From Biformimicrobium ophioploci (GTDB lineage Bacteria; Pseudomonadota; Gammaproteobacteria; Pseudomonadales; Cellvibrionaceae): 64,000 nt of DNA. How positions within the stretch are numbered: position 1 is the first letter of the stretch; each line of letters begins with the position of its first letter. The translations under genes were made by a program, and so were the position numbers. Where the stretch lies: NCBI RefSeq assembly GCF_030270605.1, contig NZ_BSYJ01000006.1, positions 1 to 64,000 on the forward strand, read 5' to 3'. Positions 45,106 through 53,180 of this stretch are shown here, one piece after another. The notes beneath the pieces were generated by a model. It had not been told where the DNA came from, did not search any database, and worked only from the letters and a program-made list of their open reading frames with translations.

Positions 45106-45867
45106 TCAGAGCTGTACCCGCTTGGTAAAGCCGCCGTCGGCCACAAGGTTGGTACCGGTAATCAGGCTGGCAGCTGGGCTGGCAAGGAATGCAACCGCAT
45201 TGGCAATTTCACCGGCGCTACCCATGCGACCCTGCGGAATCTGTGCAAGGGTGCCCTCGTAAAGGTCCGACATGTGTTCCTTGATATATTCCCAGGCACC
45301 GCCCTCTATATAGACCGGCCCGGGGGATACGCAGTTGACCCGAATGCCCTGCGGCGCCAGGGCCTGGCTCAGCTGCTTGGCATGGATCACCAATGCCCCT
45401 TTCAGGGCGTTGTAGGGCTGGGGCCCCATAAAGGTTTCGACACCTGCGGTACTGGAGATAACCACAATAGAAGCCGCGGAGGACTGCTCCAGGAATGGCA
45501 TCGCCGCCTCAATCCCCCGGGTAGTACCGAGCACATCGACATTCAGGTTGTTGATCCAGCCCTCGTCAGACATGTTGCCACCGCCGGCACTGACGTTAGG
45601 CACAAAGATATCGATACCGCCCAGCTCGTCGCCGGCCCTGGCAATCCAGGCCTGATAGGACTCCTTGTCGGCAACATCAACCACTTCACCGGTAACTTTC
45701 ACCCCTTTCTCACTCAGGGCGGCAACCGCTGTATCCACTTCTTCCTGATTACGTGAACAGATGGCAAGGTCTACACCCTCGTTTGCCAGCAGTTCCGCAA
45801 TCGCGCGGCCGATACCGCGGGTAGAACCAGTAATTACCGCCTTTTTTCCAGAAAGCCCGAGGTCCAT
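45106..45867 (-). CDS. Short-chain dehydrogenase/reductase
   Basis: A 253-residue Rossmann-fold protein. The cofactor motif is TGSTRGIGRAIAELL (residues about 12-24), the catalytic Ser lies in VVISSTAGVE, and the Tyr/Lys pair lies in QPYNALKGA (Y-N-A-L-K). A gap-free classical SDR of normal length. It probably oxidises or reduces an alcohol/ketone in the adjacent catabolic cluster. It is divergent from a zinc alcohol dehydrogenase with a shared operator between. Substrate unknown. The start follows GGGAG. Confidence 0.92.
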   Translation of the reverse strand: MDLGLSGKKAVITGSTRGIGRAIAELLANEGVDLAICSRNQEEVDTAVAALSEKGVKVTGEVVDVADKESYQAWIARAGDELGGIDIFVPNVSAGGGNMSDEGWINNLNVDVLGTTRGIEAAMPFLEQSSAASIVVISSTAGVETFMGPQPYNALKGALVIHAKQLSQALAPQGIRVNCVSPGPVYIEGGAWEYIKEHMSDLYEGTLAQIPQGRMGSAGEIANAVAFLASPAASLITGTNLVADGGFTKRVQL

Positions 45868-45983
45868 ATTGATCTCCCAGTGTGGCTGTGGCCGCCCTGT
45901 AATCCGCTCTCAGTGCGGAGCCTGGCAACCTGTTTTTTATTGATCGAACACCTGAAAAACACCGTATCAAACCTCAAAAATAA

Positions 45984-46009
45984 AAACAATCAGATTTGAC
46001 TGTTTGTTT
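45984..46009. promoter_or_regulatory. Shared operator-like element, copy A (SDR/ADH divergent promoter)
   Basis: AAACAATCAG, a 6-nt spacer, then CTGTTTGTTT. The two halves are inverted repeats of each other at 9 of 10 positions. The left half and CTGTTT recur with near identity upstream of both TonB receptor genes (61050-61075 and 63714-63739). It lies 45 nt upstream of the alcohol dehydrogenase and 117 nt upstream of the SDR. No regulator gene is adjacent. Confidence 0.55.
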
Positions 46010-46053
46010 TTGTTCGGATAGTGTGAGGACATCTATATGGCGAGGGTGTCACT

Positions 46054-47088
46054 ATGAAGGCAGCTGTATTCAAAGAGGTAGGACAACCACTGAGTATCGA
46101 AACCGTTGCAGACCCTGTACCGGCGGCCTCTGAACTGGTGATGAAAGTTGCCTATTGCGGTATTTGCGGCACCGATCTGCACGCCACCCGCGAAGGCCTG
46201 ACCACCGCTTGCTGCGGCCAGATACTGGGGCATGAGTTTGTCGGCGAAATTGCTGAGGTCGGCAGAGAAGCCGTTGGTGACTGGAAAGTCGGTGACCGCG
46301 TCTGCGCCCTGCCCTTTATTGGCTGCGGTAAATGCGTGGCCTGCGCCACCGGTCAGTTCTTTCAGTGCACCAACAAGAAAGTATCCGGTGTCGACGACCA
46401 GGGCGGCTTTGCCGATTACGTAACTTCCGGCTGCCGTGAAACCATCCTCCTGCCTGATGAGCTGGATCTGGAAACAGCCGCACTGGTGGAACCACTGGCG
46501 GTAAGCCTGCACGCTGTGCGCGTCGCAGGGCTCAAAGCCGGACAGCGCGTGCTGGTTATGGGCGCGGGCCCCATCGGCCTGACCGTCGCGCTTTGGGCAA
46601 AGTTCTTCGGCGCACGGGATGTAGTGGTCAGCGAACTGGCGGATACCCGTGCGGCGCTGGCCAGGAAAATGGGCGCGACCCACGTGATCAAACCCGATCT
46701 CACGGCAGGATCAGCCGGCCTGCTGGAGCAGTTCAGTGACCTGACCGGGGGCGCACCAGACATCATCTTTGAATGTGTCGGCGCACCCGGGCTACTGCAA
46801 CAATGTATGGAAATCGCACCCTACGGCGGCAAGATTATCCCCGTCGGCGTGTGCGAACAGCCGGACAGCGTCATGCCGTTTCTGGGCCTGATTAAAGAAC
46901 TGAATGTCCAGTTCGCGATAGCCTATACCAAGGATGATTTCGAAACTTCCATTGCGATGCTGGCAGAAAAACGAATCGATATCAGCCCGATGATTACCGA
47001 CGTGATCGCCCTGGACGATCTGCCGGGTGTCTTCGAGGCACTGCGCACACCCAGCCACCAATGCAAGGTGCTGGCCAAGATAGACTGA
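46054..47088 (+). CDS. Zinc-dependent alcohol dehydrogenase (MDR family)
   Basis: A 344-residue protein. The catalytic zinc ligands are in CGICGTDLHA and GHEFVGE (residues about 37-70), and the structural zinc cysteines in CGKCVACATGQFFQC. The Rossmann motif is VMGAGPIGLTVALW. It begins MKAAVFKEVGQPL, typical of this class, and has normal length. It probably oxidises an alcohol made by, or shared with, the divergent SDR. Start follows GAGGGT. A bidirectional terminator follows it. Confidence 0.92.
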   Translation: MKAAVFKEVGQPLSIETVADPVPAASELVMKVAYCGICGTDLHATREGLTTACCGQILGHEFVGEIAEVGREAVGDWKVGDRVCALPFIGCGKCVACATGQFFQCTNKKVSGVDDQGGFADYVTSGCRETILLPDELDLETAALVEPLAVSLHAVRVAGLKAGQRVLVMGAGPIGLTVALWAKFFGARDVVVSELADTRAALARKMGATHVIKPDLTAGSAGLLEQFSDLTGGAPDIIFECVGAPGLLQQCMEIAPYGGKIIPVGVCEQPDSVMPFLGLIKELNVQFAIAYTKDDFETSIAMLAEKRIDISPMITDVIALDDLPGVFEALRTPSHQCKVLAKID

Positions 47089-47103
47089 TTCACATCAGCA
47101 AAA

Positions 47104-47130
47104 AAAAAGCCCGCATCGCTGCGGGCTTTT
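47104..47130. terminator. Bidirectional terminator between ADH and fbiC
   Basis: An 8-bp stem AGCCCGCA / TGCGGGCT with a TCGC loop, flanked by an A run and TTTT. It can stop both the alcohol dehydrogenase and the F420 operon transcripts. Confidence 0.9.
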
Positions 47131-47151
47131 ACATATCTGGGGGCCACCCCA

Positions 47152-49626
47152 TCAGGCCGTGACAATCAGGCCCTGGTCCAGCTCAACCTGAGAACGAACC
47201 AGTACCGGCTTCGGCGTATCACTACATTTTTTGCGGTCGATCGCGGTATTCACTACCGGTATCAGTGGTGCCGCAGAAAAAGACGCACTAACCCGTTCTT
47301 CCGCCACCTGGCCATAGATCGTCGTGCGCTGTGCAGGCGGCCGCCCAATATCACGAATCAGCTGCTCCAGTTGCGCGGGTGTTTTTTCCTGGCCATGGGA
47401 AGCACCGGCGGACCGGGTAATGGTCTCGTTCATCAGCGTTCCGCCCAAATCATTGGCACCGCTATTCAGGCATGCCGCAGTACCGGCCTCCCCCATCTTG
47501 ACCCAGGAAGTCTGGATATTGTCGATGACGGCGTGCAGCGCCAACCGCGCAACTGCATGCATCAGCAGTGTTTCCCGAAACGTAGGCCCCTTGCGCGCAT
47601 TGCCTTTCAGGTACATTGGCGATTCCTGTGCAACAAACGGCAAGGGTACAAATTCGGTAATGCCATTAGTGCGCTGCTGCAACGCACGGATTCTGGAAAT
47701 ATGACGCGCCCAATGAATCGGCCTGTCGACATGCCCAAACATAATTGTCGCCGTGGTGCGCAAGCCAACTTCATGCGCGGTCTCAATGACTTCAAGCCAC
47801 TGGCGGGTATTGATCTTGTCGGGGCAGATCTGCGCACGCACTTCATCGTCCAGCACTTCCGCCGCAGTTCCGGGCAAACTGCTCAGGCCCGCGTCTTTCA
47901 ATTGCTGCAGAAATTTCCGAACCGGCAGGCCCAGCGTCTCTGCACCCTGCCACACTTCGAGCGGTGAAAATGCATGTACGTGCATATCCGGCGTAACCGA
48001 CTTTATCGCAGCAAGAATGTCCAGGTAAGTCTGACCGGTGTACTCCGGATGTATGCCACCCTGCATGCAGACTTCAGTGGCACCACGCTGCCATGCTTCC
48101 AGGGAACGCCGCTTGATTTCCTCAAGGTCCAAATCATAGGGGCGACCCCGCAGGTTCTCACTCAGCTTGCCCTTGGAAAAAGCGCAGAATTGGCACTTGA
48201 AGTAGCACACGTTGGTATAGTTAATGTTGCGGTTAACCACATAGCGCACGGTCTCGCCGCTTACTTCACGGCGGAGCTGATCCGCCTCGGCGCACAGGTA
48301 CGCCACTTCCGGCCCCCGCGCCTGAAATAGCCGTTCAATTTCGCGCTCGGATAAACTTTTGCCGTTTTTCGCCCGCTCAACGATTGCAGTCAGTTCAGGA
48401 CTCAACCCACTGCCTTCCACCGGTACCGTTAGCTCTTGCACCAAATTTTGTGGCACATCCTTACTTTGCCCCGTCACCCAGTCATCGGTGCGCGGATAGC
48501 CCTCTGCATCCAGCATGCGCAGTACCGGACTGCGCAGGCCAGGATCCAGCCAGCTTGCGGCATCGAGTGCATATTCCGGGTAAATCGTCAGGCGTTGCTG
48601 TAGGTGCTTGCCAGCCAGCGCCGATTCCCTCGCCAGCTTTTCCACGTGCGGCCAGGGTGCTTCCGGATTGACAAAGTCCGGGGTCACCGGTGAAACGCCA
48701 CCCCAGTCATTGATACCTGCGTCGATCAACCGGGGCAATACACCCGGACTCAGGTTAGGCGGGGCCTGAATACTCATCTCGGGCCCGAAAATTATCCGCG
48801 CGACGGCTATGGTCCACAGCAGGTCTTCCAGATCAGGTTCCGGTGACTCTGCCATGCGCGTGCCGGGTTTGGCTCGGAAATTCTGGATGATGACTTCCTG
48901 GATATGACCATACTCCTGGTGCACATCCCGAATCGCCAGCAGTGATTCGATGCGCTCACGCCGGGTCTCGCCGATGCCAATCAGGATGCCGGTGGTAAAG
49001 GGTACTTTCTCCTGGCCCGCTACACGTAAAGTATCCAGCCTGCGCTCGGGGTCCTTATCCGGCGAGCCATAGTGCGGCATGCCTTTTTCACACAACCGTG
49101 AAGAAGAGGATTCAAGCATGATGCCCATGGATGCCGAGACCGGCCGCAGCATGCGAATTTCTTCCCGGCTCATGCAGCCGGCATTGATGTGCGGCAGTAC
49201 ACCGGTTTGCTCCAGCACTGCACCAGCTACGTGGGCGACGTATTCAAGAGTTGAGCCAAACCCCATCTCATCCAGTGCCCGGCGGGCCGCACTATAACGA
49301 TCTTCCGGCCGCTCCCCCAGGGTAAACAGCGCTTCCTTGCAGCCCATCGCCTCGGCCTCACGCACTGTACTCAACACCTGCTCCAGCGGCATATATGCCT
49401 GCTCAACACGTTTCGGCGTCTGCGCAAATGTGCAATAGTGACAGACATCGCGGCACAGCTGGGTTAGCGGAATAAAAACCTTGCGGGAATAGGTCACAAG
49501 GTCGCGAAAACCCCTATCACGAAGCGTGCGTGCGGCCGCCATCAAATCCGCCGTGTCGGTTTTTTCAGCCAGTTGCAAGGCTTGCTGATGAGTCGGCAGA
49601 GCAGAAGCATGATTATTGCAGTTCAT
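47152..49626 (-). CDS. fbiC: FO synthase, fused CofG-CofH radical SAM enzyme
   Basis: An 824-residue fusion of two radical SAM domains. The N-terminal CofG half has the [4Fe-4S] cysteines C58, C62, C65 (CRDVCHYCTF). The C-terminal CofH half has C474, C478, C481 (CYFKCQFCAF), followed by GIHPEYTGQTYLDILAAI. Together they build 7,8-didemethyl-8-hydroxy-5-deazariboflavin (FO), the deazaflavin core of coenzyme F420. The fused form is best known from actinobacteria. It is last in the five-gene operon, 14 nt after cofC. The start follows GGGAG. Confidence 0.96.
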   Translation of the reverse strand: MNCNNHASALPTHQQALQLAEKTDTADLMAAARTLRDRGFRDLVTYSRKVFIPLTQLCRDVCHYCTFAQTPKRVEQAYMPLEQVLSTVREAEAMGCKEALFTLGERPEDRYSAARRALDEMGFGSTLEYVAHVAGAVLEQTGVLPHINAGCMSREEIRMLRPVSASMGIMLESSSSRLCEKGMPHYGSPDKDPERRLDTLRVAGQEKVPFTTGILIGIGETRRERIESLLAIRDVHQEYGHIQEVIIQNFRAKPGTRMAESPEPDLEDLLWTIAVARIIFGPEMSIQAPPNLSPGVLPRLIDAGINDWGGVSPVTPDFVNPEAPWPHVEKLARESALAGKHLQQRLTIYPEYALDAASWLDPGLRSPVLRMLDAEGYPRTDDWVTGQSKDVPQNLVQELTVPVEGSGLSPELTAIVERAKNGKSLSEREIERLFQARGPEVAYLCAEADQLRREVSGETVRYVVNRNINYTNVCYFKCQFCAFSKGKLSENLRGRPYDLDLEEIKRRSLEAWQRGATEVCMQGGIHPEYTGQTYLDILAAIKSVTPDMHVHAFSPLEVWQGAETLGLPVRKFLQQLKDAGLSSLPGTAAEVLDDEVRAQICPDKINTRQWLEVIETAHEVGLRTTATIMFGHVDRPIHWARHISRIRALQQRTNGITEFVPLPFVAQESPMYLKGNARKGPTFRETLLMHAVARLALHAVIDNIQTSWVKMGEAGTAACLNSGANDLGGTLMNETITRSAGASHGQEKTPAQLEQLIRDIGRPPAQRTTIYGQVAEERVSASFSAAPLIPVVNTAIDRKKCSDTPKPVLVRSQVELDQGLIVTA

Positions 49627-49640
49627 GGTAACTCCCGGCT

Positions 49641-50402
49641 CTATCCCGCCTGACTCAGAAGAAAGTCAGCTCTATAAGTAGAGCTGCCAACGGTTAGCAA
49701 ACGCTCGGCCAGGGCAAATTGCGCAACGACACTCAAAGAGTGCTTTGCTTTACTGCCCTCTAGCCGTTTTAGTAGGGTGAGGAGGTCTGTTGGGGCATCG
49801 ATGTCACAGCCAAATCCCGGTAACGGAACCACCCGCGCGTCAAGGCCGATACGGGCCGCAGCATCAAGATGTGCAGCAAGACTATTAGGCCCGAAACTAT
49901 ACTGCATCTCGATTGCGGTATTGCAGATCAGGCAGTTTGTGCCCTCACCTGCTGTATCAGACACCAGGGTCAGGGCTTTCTCACTCATTCCTGAACCCTC
50001 AGAATCATCCGCCTTCTTACCAAAGCCATTGCCAAAATGGGCACGAACAAGCTCATCGATCTCCGCAGCGGAAATTAGCGGCAGATCACCATGCACCACC
50101 ATGACATTATCTACCCCCCGCTCTGCCAGCACCTGTACACCAGCCTTCACGGCCTGGTTGAGACCGCGCGCATGCAGGCCAGACTCACTCAGAAATTCTG
50201 CGCCGAATTGCCTCGCTAACTGCCGGCCTGACGGTTCATTTGAGACCAGCAGGATATTCTCGATTGCCGGGTGATCCCGCAATTCCGCAAGCACATCTTC
50301 GGCCATTGCCTGTGCAAGCGCAGCCCGCTCGCGCTGGCTCAAAACCGGTGAAAGTCGCTGCTTGGCGGCCGCGAATTCCTTCAGTGGTAATAATGCCCAC
50401 AT
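49641..50402 (-). CDS. cofC: 2-phospho-L-lactate (or related) guanylyltransferase CofC
   Basis: A 253-residue nucleotidyltransferase. WALLPLKEFAAAKQRLSPVL matches the CofC/FbiD start, and VVHGDLPLISAAEID holds the metal-binding acidic pair. It activates a three-carbon phospho acid (2-phospholactate, PEP or 3-phosphoglycerate, depending on lineage) for CofD. Which is used here cannot be read. It lies between cofD and fbiC. An unrelated string of residues near 140-150 (KKADDSEGSGMSEK) looks like a loop insertion. Confidence 0.92.
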   Translation of the reverse strand: MWALLPLKEFAAAKQRLSPVLSQRERAALAQAMAEDVLAELRDHPAIENILLVSNEPSGRQLARQFGAEFLSESGLHARGLNQAVKAGVQVLAERGVDNVMVVHGDLPLISAAEIDELVRAHFGNGFGKKADDSEGSGMSEKALTLVSDTAGEGTNCLICNTAIEMQYSFGPNSLAAHLDAAARIGLDARVVPLPGFGCDIDAPTDLLTLLKRLEGSKAKHSLSVVAQFALAERLLTVGSSTYRADFLLSQAG

Positions 50403-50441
50403 AAGTAGTACTCTCTACCCCGCTTCGGGTTAACTTCACAA

Positions 50442-51401
50442 CTACATCAGCGAATGCGAAAACTCCAAGACCTGCTCTGCCAGTTCAATCCGGCCCTGCA
50501 GGCTGTTCATGATGGTAGGCACCACCAGAACGGATATACCCAGACGCTCGATCGCTTCGGCCTGAGCCCAGTCACGTTCATCGATCACAAACCCGTCAAG
50601 CAAATTGCCGTAGTATTCCGCTACGGCGAGCGCACTGCTGGGCATGGACAGCTCCTGCATCATCTTTGCCGCTGGGCCCTTGATGGCCATTCCCGCAACT
50701 ATTGGGGATACGGCAATGACAGGAGCTTGGCTTGACGCCATCCCCTCCCGAATACCCGGAAGGGAGATTATCGGCTCGACACTCACGAAGGGGTTAGACG
50801 GGCAAATAATGATGGCCCGGAGCGCACTGTCCTCAACCGTTCGAAGAAATTCCGGTTGCGGCCTCGCTTTTTCCAGCCCATCGAACCGAAACCCGGAAAC
50901 TTCCGGGGCGCAACGCTCCCGCACAAAATACTCCTGGAAAGGCAACTCGCCGCCGGCGGTCTGGACCATTGTTCTCACTGGATCATCGCTCATGGGCAGA
51001 AGACTGACGTTCAACCCAAGCTGTTTACACAGCTTTGCAGTTGCTTCGCTGAGACTCCTGCCAGCGTTCATCATCCCCGTACGGACCAAATGCGTGGCGA
51101 TATCCTTGTCACCCAGCAGAAACCAGGTTTCACCTCCGGCTGCCTCAAGGGCAGAAAGACAATTCCAGCTCTCTCCGGCCAATCCCCAACCCTTTTCCCT
51201 GTCGCTAAGTCCCGCAAGGGTATACATGACAGTGTCCAGGTCCGGACAAATATTCAGCCCCAGGTGCTCGAAGTCATCCGCGGTATTGGCAACGATGCAC
51301 AACTGTTCACCAGCGAGGCAATGCGCCAGGCCGAGGCAGAGCTTTGCGCCTCCGACACCACCGGTCAGAGCCAGCACTCTGGATTCAGAAGAAAACTGCA
51401 T
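50442..51401 (-). CDS. cofD: 2-phospho-L-lactate transferase CofD
   Basis: A 319-residue protein with the family start VLALTGGVGGAKLCLGL (residues about 9-25) and a C-terminal ICPSNPFVSVEPIISLPGIR. It transfers the phospho-acid group from CofC's product onto FO to form F420-0 (or its dehydro or 3PG form). It lies between cofE (upstream, 46-nt gap) and cofC (39-nt gap). The start follows GGAAG. Confidence 0.95.
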   Translation of the reverse strand: MQFSSESRVLALTGGVGGAKLCLGLAHCLAGEQLCIVANTADDFEHLGLNICPDLDTVMYTLAGLSDREKGWGLAGESWNCLSALEAAGGETWFLLGDKDIATHLVRTGMMNAGRSLSEATAKLCKQLGLNVSLLPMSDDPVRTMVQTAGGELPFQEYFVRERCAPEVSGFRFDGLEKARPQPEFLRTVEDSALRAIIICPSNPFVSVEPIISLPGIREGMASSQAPVIAVSPIVAGMAIKGPAAKMMQELSMPSSALAVAEYYGNLLDGFVIDERDWAQAEAIERLGISVLVVPTIMNSLQGRIELAEQVLEFSHSLM

Positions 51402-51447
51402 TGATAGCTTCCAAAACTAACTGCGTAGAAGTTCTTACCATCCCGGG

Positions 51448-52215
51448 TTACCGGAACAGGTCCTGGCTCTTTTCCCGAACCAGGCTGCCAGAGCCGTGTT
51501 CGGACTTTCTCAGCTTCGCCCCGCGAATCAAAACAACTGGCACAGATTCATCCGCCTGGCCCATGAGGAAAGAGGCAGCCGCAGCCAATTCATCCCCAAC
51601 TGCGACCGAGGTAGTCTCCAGAGGACGCCCAAACAGATCAGTTTCCCCAACCATATCGACAACCGGCTCAAAGCCTGCTGTACCTATGGCAAATCCCAGG
51701 GTGCCATTGCGCCAGGCACGACCGGCGCTATCATTGATAATGACCGAGATCTCAGCGCCACTCGATGCAAAAAATTCCTCGCGTAACCTAGCCGCACTCT
51801 GATCGGCATCAGTCGGCAACAAGAGTACTCGCGGGCTATCCAATTCCGAGAAAATATTGGATTGGTCTATACCCGCATTCGCATGCACATACCCCAATCG
51901 GTGCTCGACGATGACTACACCGGGTCGGTGTCTTATCACCTCCACCGACTCATCCAGAATCAGCTGTACCAGACGCGGGTCCTTATCCACCTTTTCTGCA
52001 AGATCCAGCGCCTCCTGGCTAACCCGAACATCCTTCAGATAGGCGTAACGATTTTCTGATTTGGAAACAATTTTCTGTGCGATAACAAGAACATCCCCCT
52101 GCTGCAGCACGTAGCCGCTCCGGTGCAGGGAGTCCAAAATCATTTTCGCAAGATCATCGCCAGGCTCGACCAATGGAAAGTCAGGGAGGGCGAGGAGTTC
52201 AAGACGCTGCGCCAT
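51448..52215 (-). CDS. cofE: F420-0:gamma-glutamyl ligase CofE (stand-alone)
   Basis: A 255-residue protein of CofE size. Family strings include VLVIAQKIVSKSENR, LDESVEVIRHRPGVVIVEH, and NDSAGRAWRNGTLGFAIG. It adds glutamates to F420-0. There is no C-terminal FMN nitroreductase-like domain as in mycobacterial FbiB, so any reduction of a dehydro intermediate must be done by another protein. It is 23 nt after npdG. Confidence 0.94.
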   Translation of the reverse strand: MAQRLELLALPDFPLVEPGDDLAKMILDSLHRSGYVLQQGDVLVIAQKIVSKSENRYAYLKDVRVSQEALDLAEKVDKDPRLVQLILDESVEVIRHRPGVVIVEHRLGYVHANAGIDQSNIFSELDSPRVLLLPTDADQSAARLREEFFASSGAEISVIINDSAGRAWRNGTLGFAIGTAGFEPVVDMVGETDLFGRPLETTSVAVGDELAAAASFLMGQADESVPVVLIRGAKLRKSEHGSGSLVREKSQDLFR

Positions 52216-52238
52216 GGCTATTCCTGGCCTGTTAAATA

Positions 52239-52916
52239 TCAGGTATCAACACCGGTAATTCTTACACCGGCATGCGACTTATACTGCTTATTGATAAATA
52301 TCAATACAGAGGTCATGGCCTCCACTGCCGCCGCGTTCTGGATCGGCCCGGCATGAAAAGCGCGCATACCTGCGGCTTCTGCCAGTTCGATTACCGCTGC
52401 CCGCGCTTCCTTGTTATTACCACAAACCAGGACATCACAGTCCAGAGGACCGTCTTCCTTCAGATGCGGTGCGGGTACATTCTGAAAGGCGGAAACAACA
52501 TCAACGCCATCCCCCAGCAGCAATTGAGCAATCTGCCCGGCGGAACCCTGGTCCGGCAACTGCACCCGCGCAACCTTGGGCGGCACCAGTGGCACCGTCA
52601 CGTCAATAAGGATCTTTCCTTCCAGCATTGCCTTGACTGACTGCAGGGTCGACTCCTGATGACTAAACGGCACACAGAGCGTAACTATGGACGCACACTC
52701 CGCTGCACTGCAGTTATCCATCGCCTGTACGTCAGCCGAGCTAATGCCGCGCTCCGCCAGGACATTTCTTAAATCGGCAACGGCCTGCTCCGCTTTTTCA
52801 AGATCGCGAGAGCCAATAATCAGGGTGTAGCCGGCCTGAAGCCAACGCCGTGCGAGGCCTGTCCCGAGCTGGCCGGTACCACCGAGTATTGCAATAACAG
52901 GTTTGGAATTGTTCAT
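52239..52916 (-). CDS. npdG: F420-dependent NADP oxidoreductase
   Basis: A 225-residue Rossmann protein with IAILGGTGQLGTGLARRWLQ at the N-terminus and the NADP-binding GSRDLEKAEQ that follows. VDVTVPLVPP and FQNVPAPHLKE fit the NpdG/Fno family, which exchanges electrons between NADPH and F420. It is first in the F420 operon, so reduced F420 is probably used in the cell. The start follows AGAGG. The upstream 221-bp region is gene-free. Confidence 0.93.
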   Translation of the reverse strand: MNNSKPVIAILGGTGQLGTGLARRWLQAGYTLIIGSRDLEKAEQAVADLRNVLAERGISSADVQAMDNCSAAECASIVTLCVPFSHQESTLQSVKAMLEGKILIDVTVPLVPPKVARVQLPDQGSAGQIAQLLLGDGVDVVSAFQNVPAPHLKEDGPLDCDVLVCGNNKEARAAVIELAEAAGMRAFHAGPIQNAAAVEAMTSVLIFINKQYKSHAGVRITGVDT

Positions 52917-53137
52917 GTTGAACCTCTGTAAAACTCCATTTACTCAGATACAACTGTTGGGTCGGTTGCGGTAGCGATCCTGATAAAACCGCCCTATGCA
53001 AACCTGCCGCCGCGCCGGGCGTAAGGCCTGTGCGCAACGAATCCAACCGAGTTCAAAAGTATCAGATTTATCAGCAGGAATCATCTATATGTACCACTTT
53101 AATTCATTAAATTCAGATAACTTTTCCCGGCACATTA

Positions 53138-53172
53138 AAAAAGGGCGGGAAGCATCGCTTCCCGCCCTTTTT
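53138..53172 (-). terminator. Strong terminator after the first di-heme cytochrome gene
   Basis: A perfect 16-bp stem (AAAAAGGGCGGGAAGC and its complement) with a 3-nt loop lies 9 nt after the gene stop. The same core GGGAAGC...GCTTCCC is found downstream of the paralogous gene at 55853. Confidence 0.92.
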
Positions 53173-53180
53173 ATCCCAAT

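Noticed and set aside
53061-53074. Copy of the shared operator upstream of npdG
   Set aside because: Only a 9-base stretch matches copy A and the second half is missing, so it is not listed as a site; it is mentioned as a weak hint in the operator finding.
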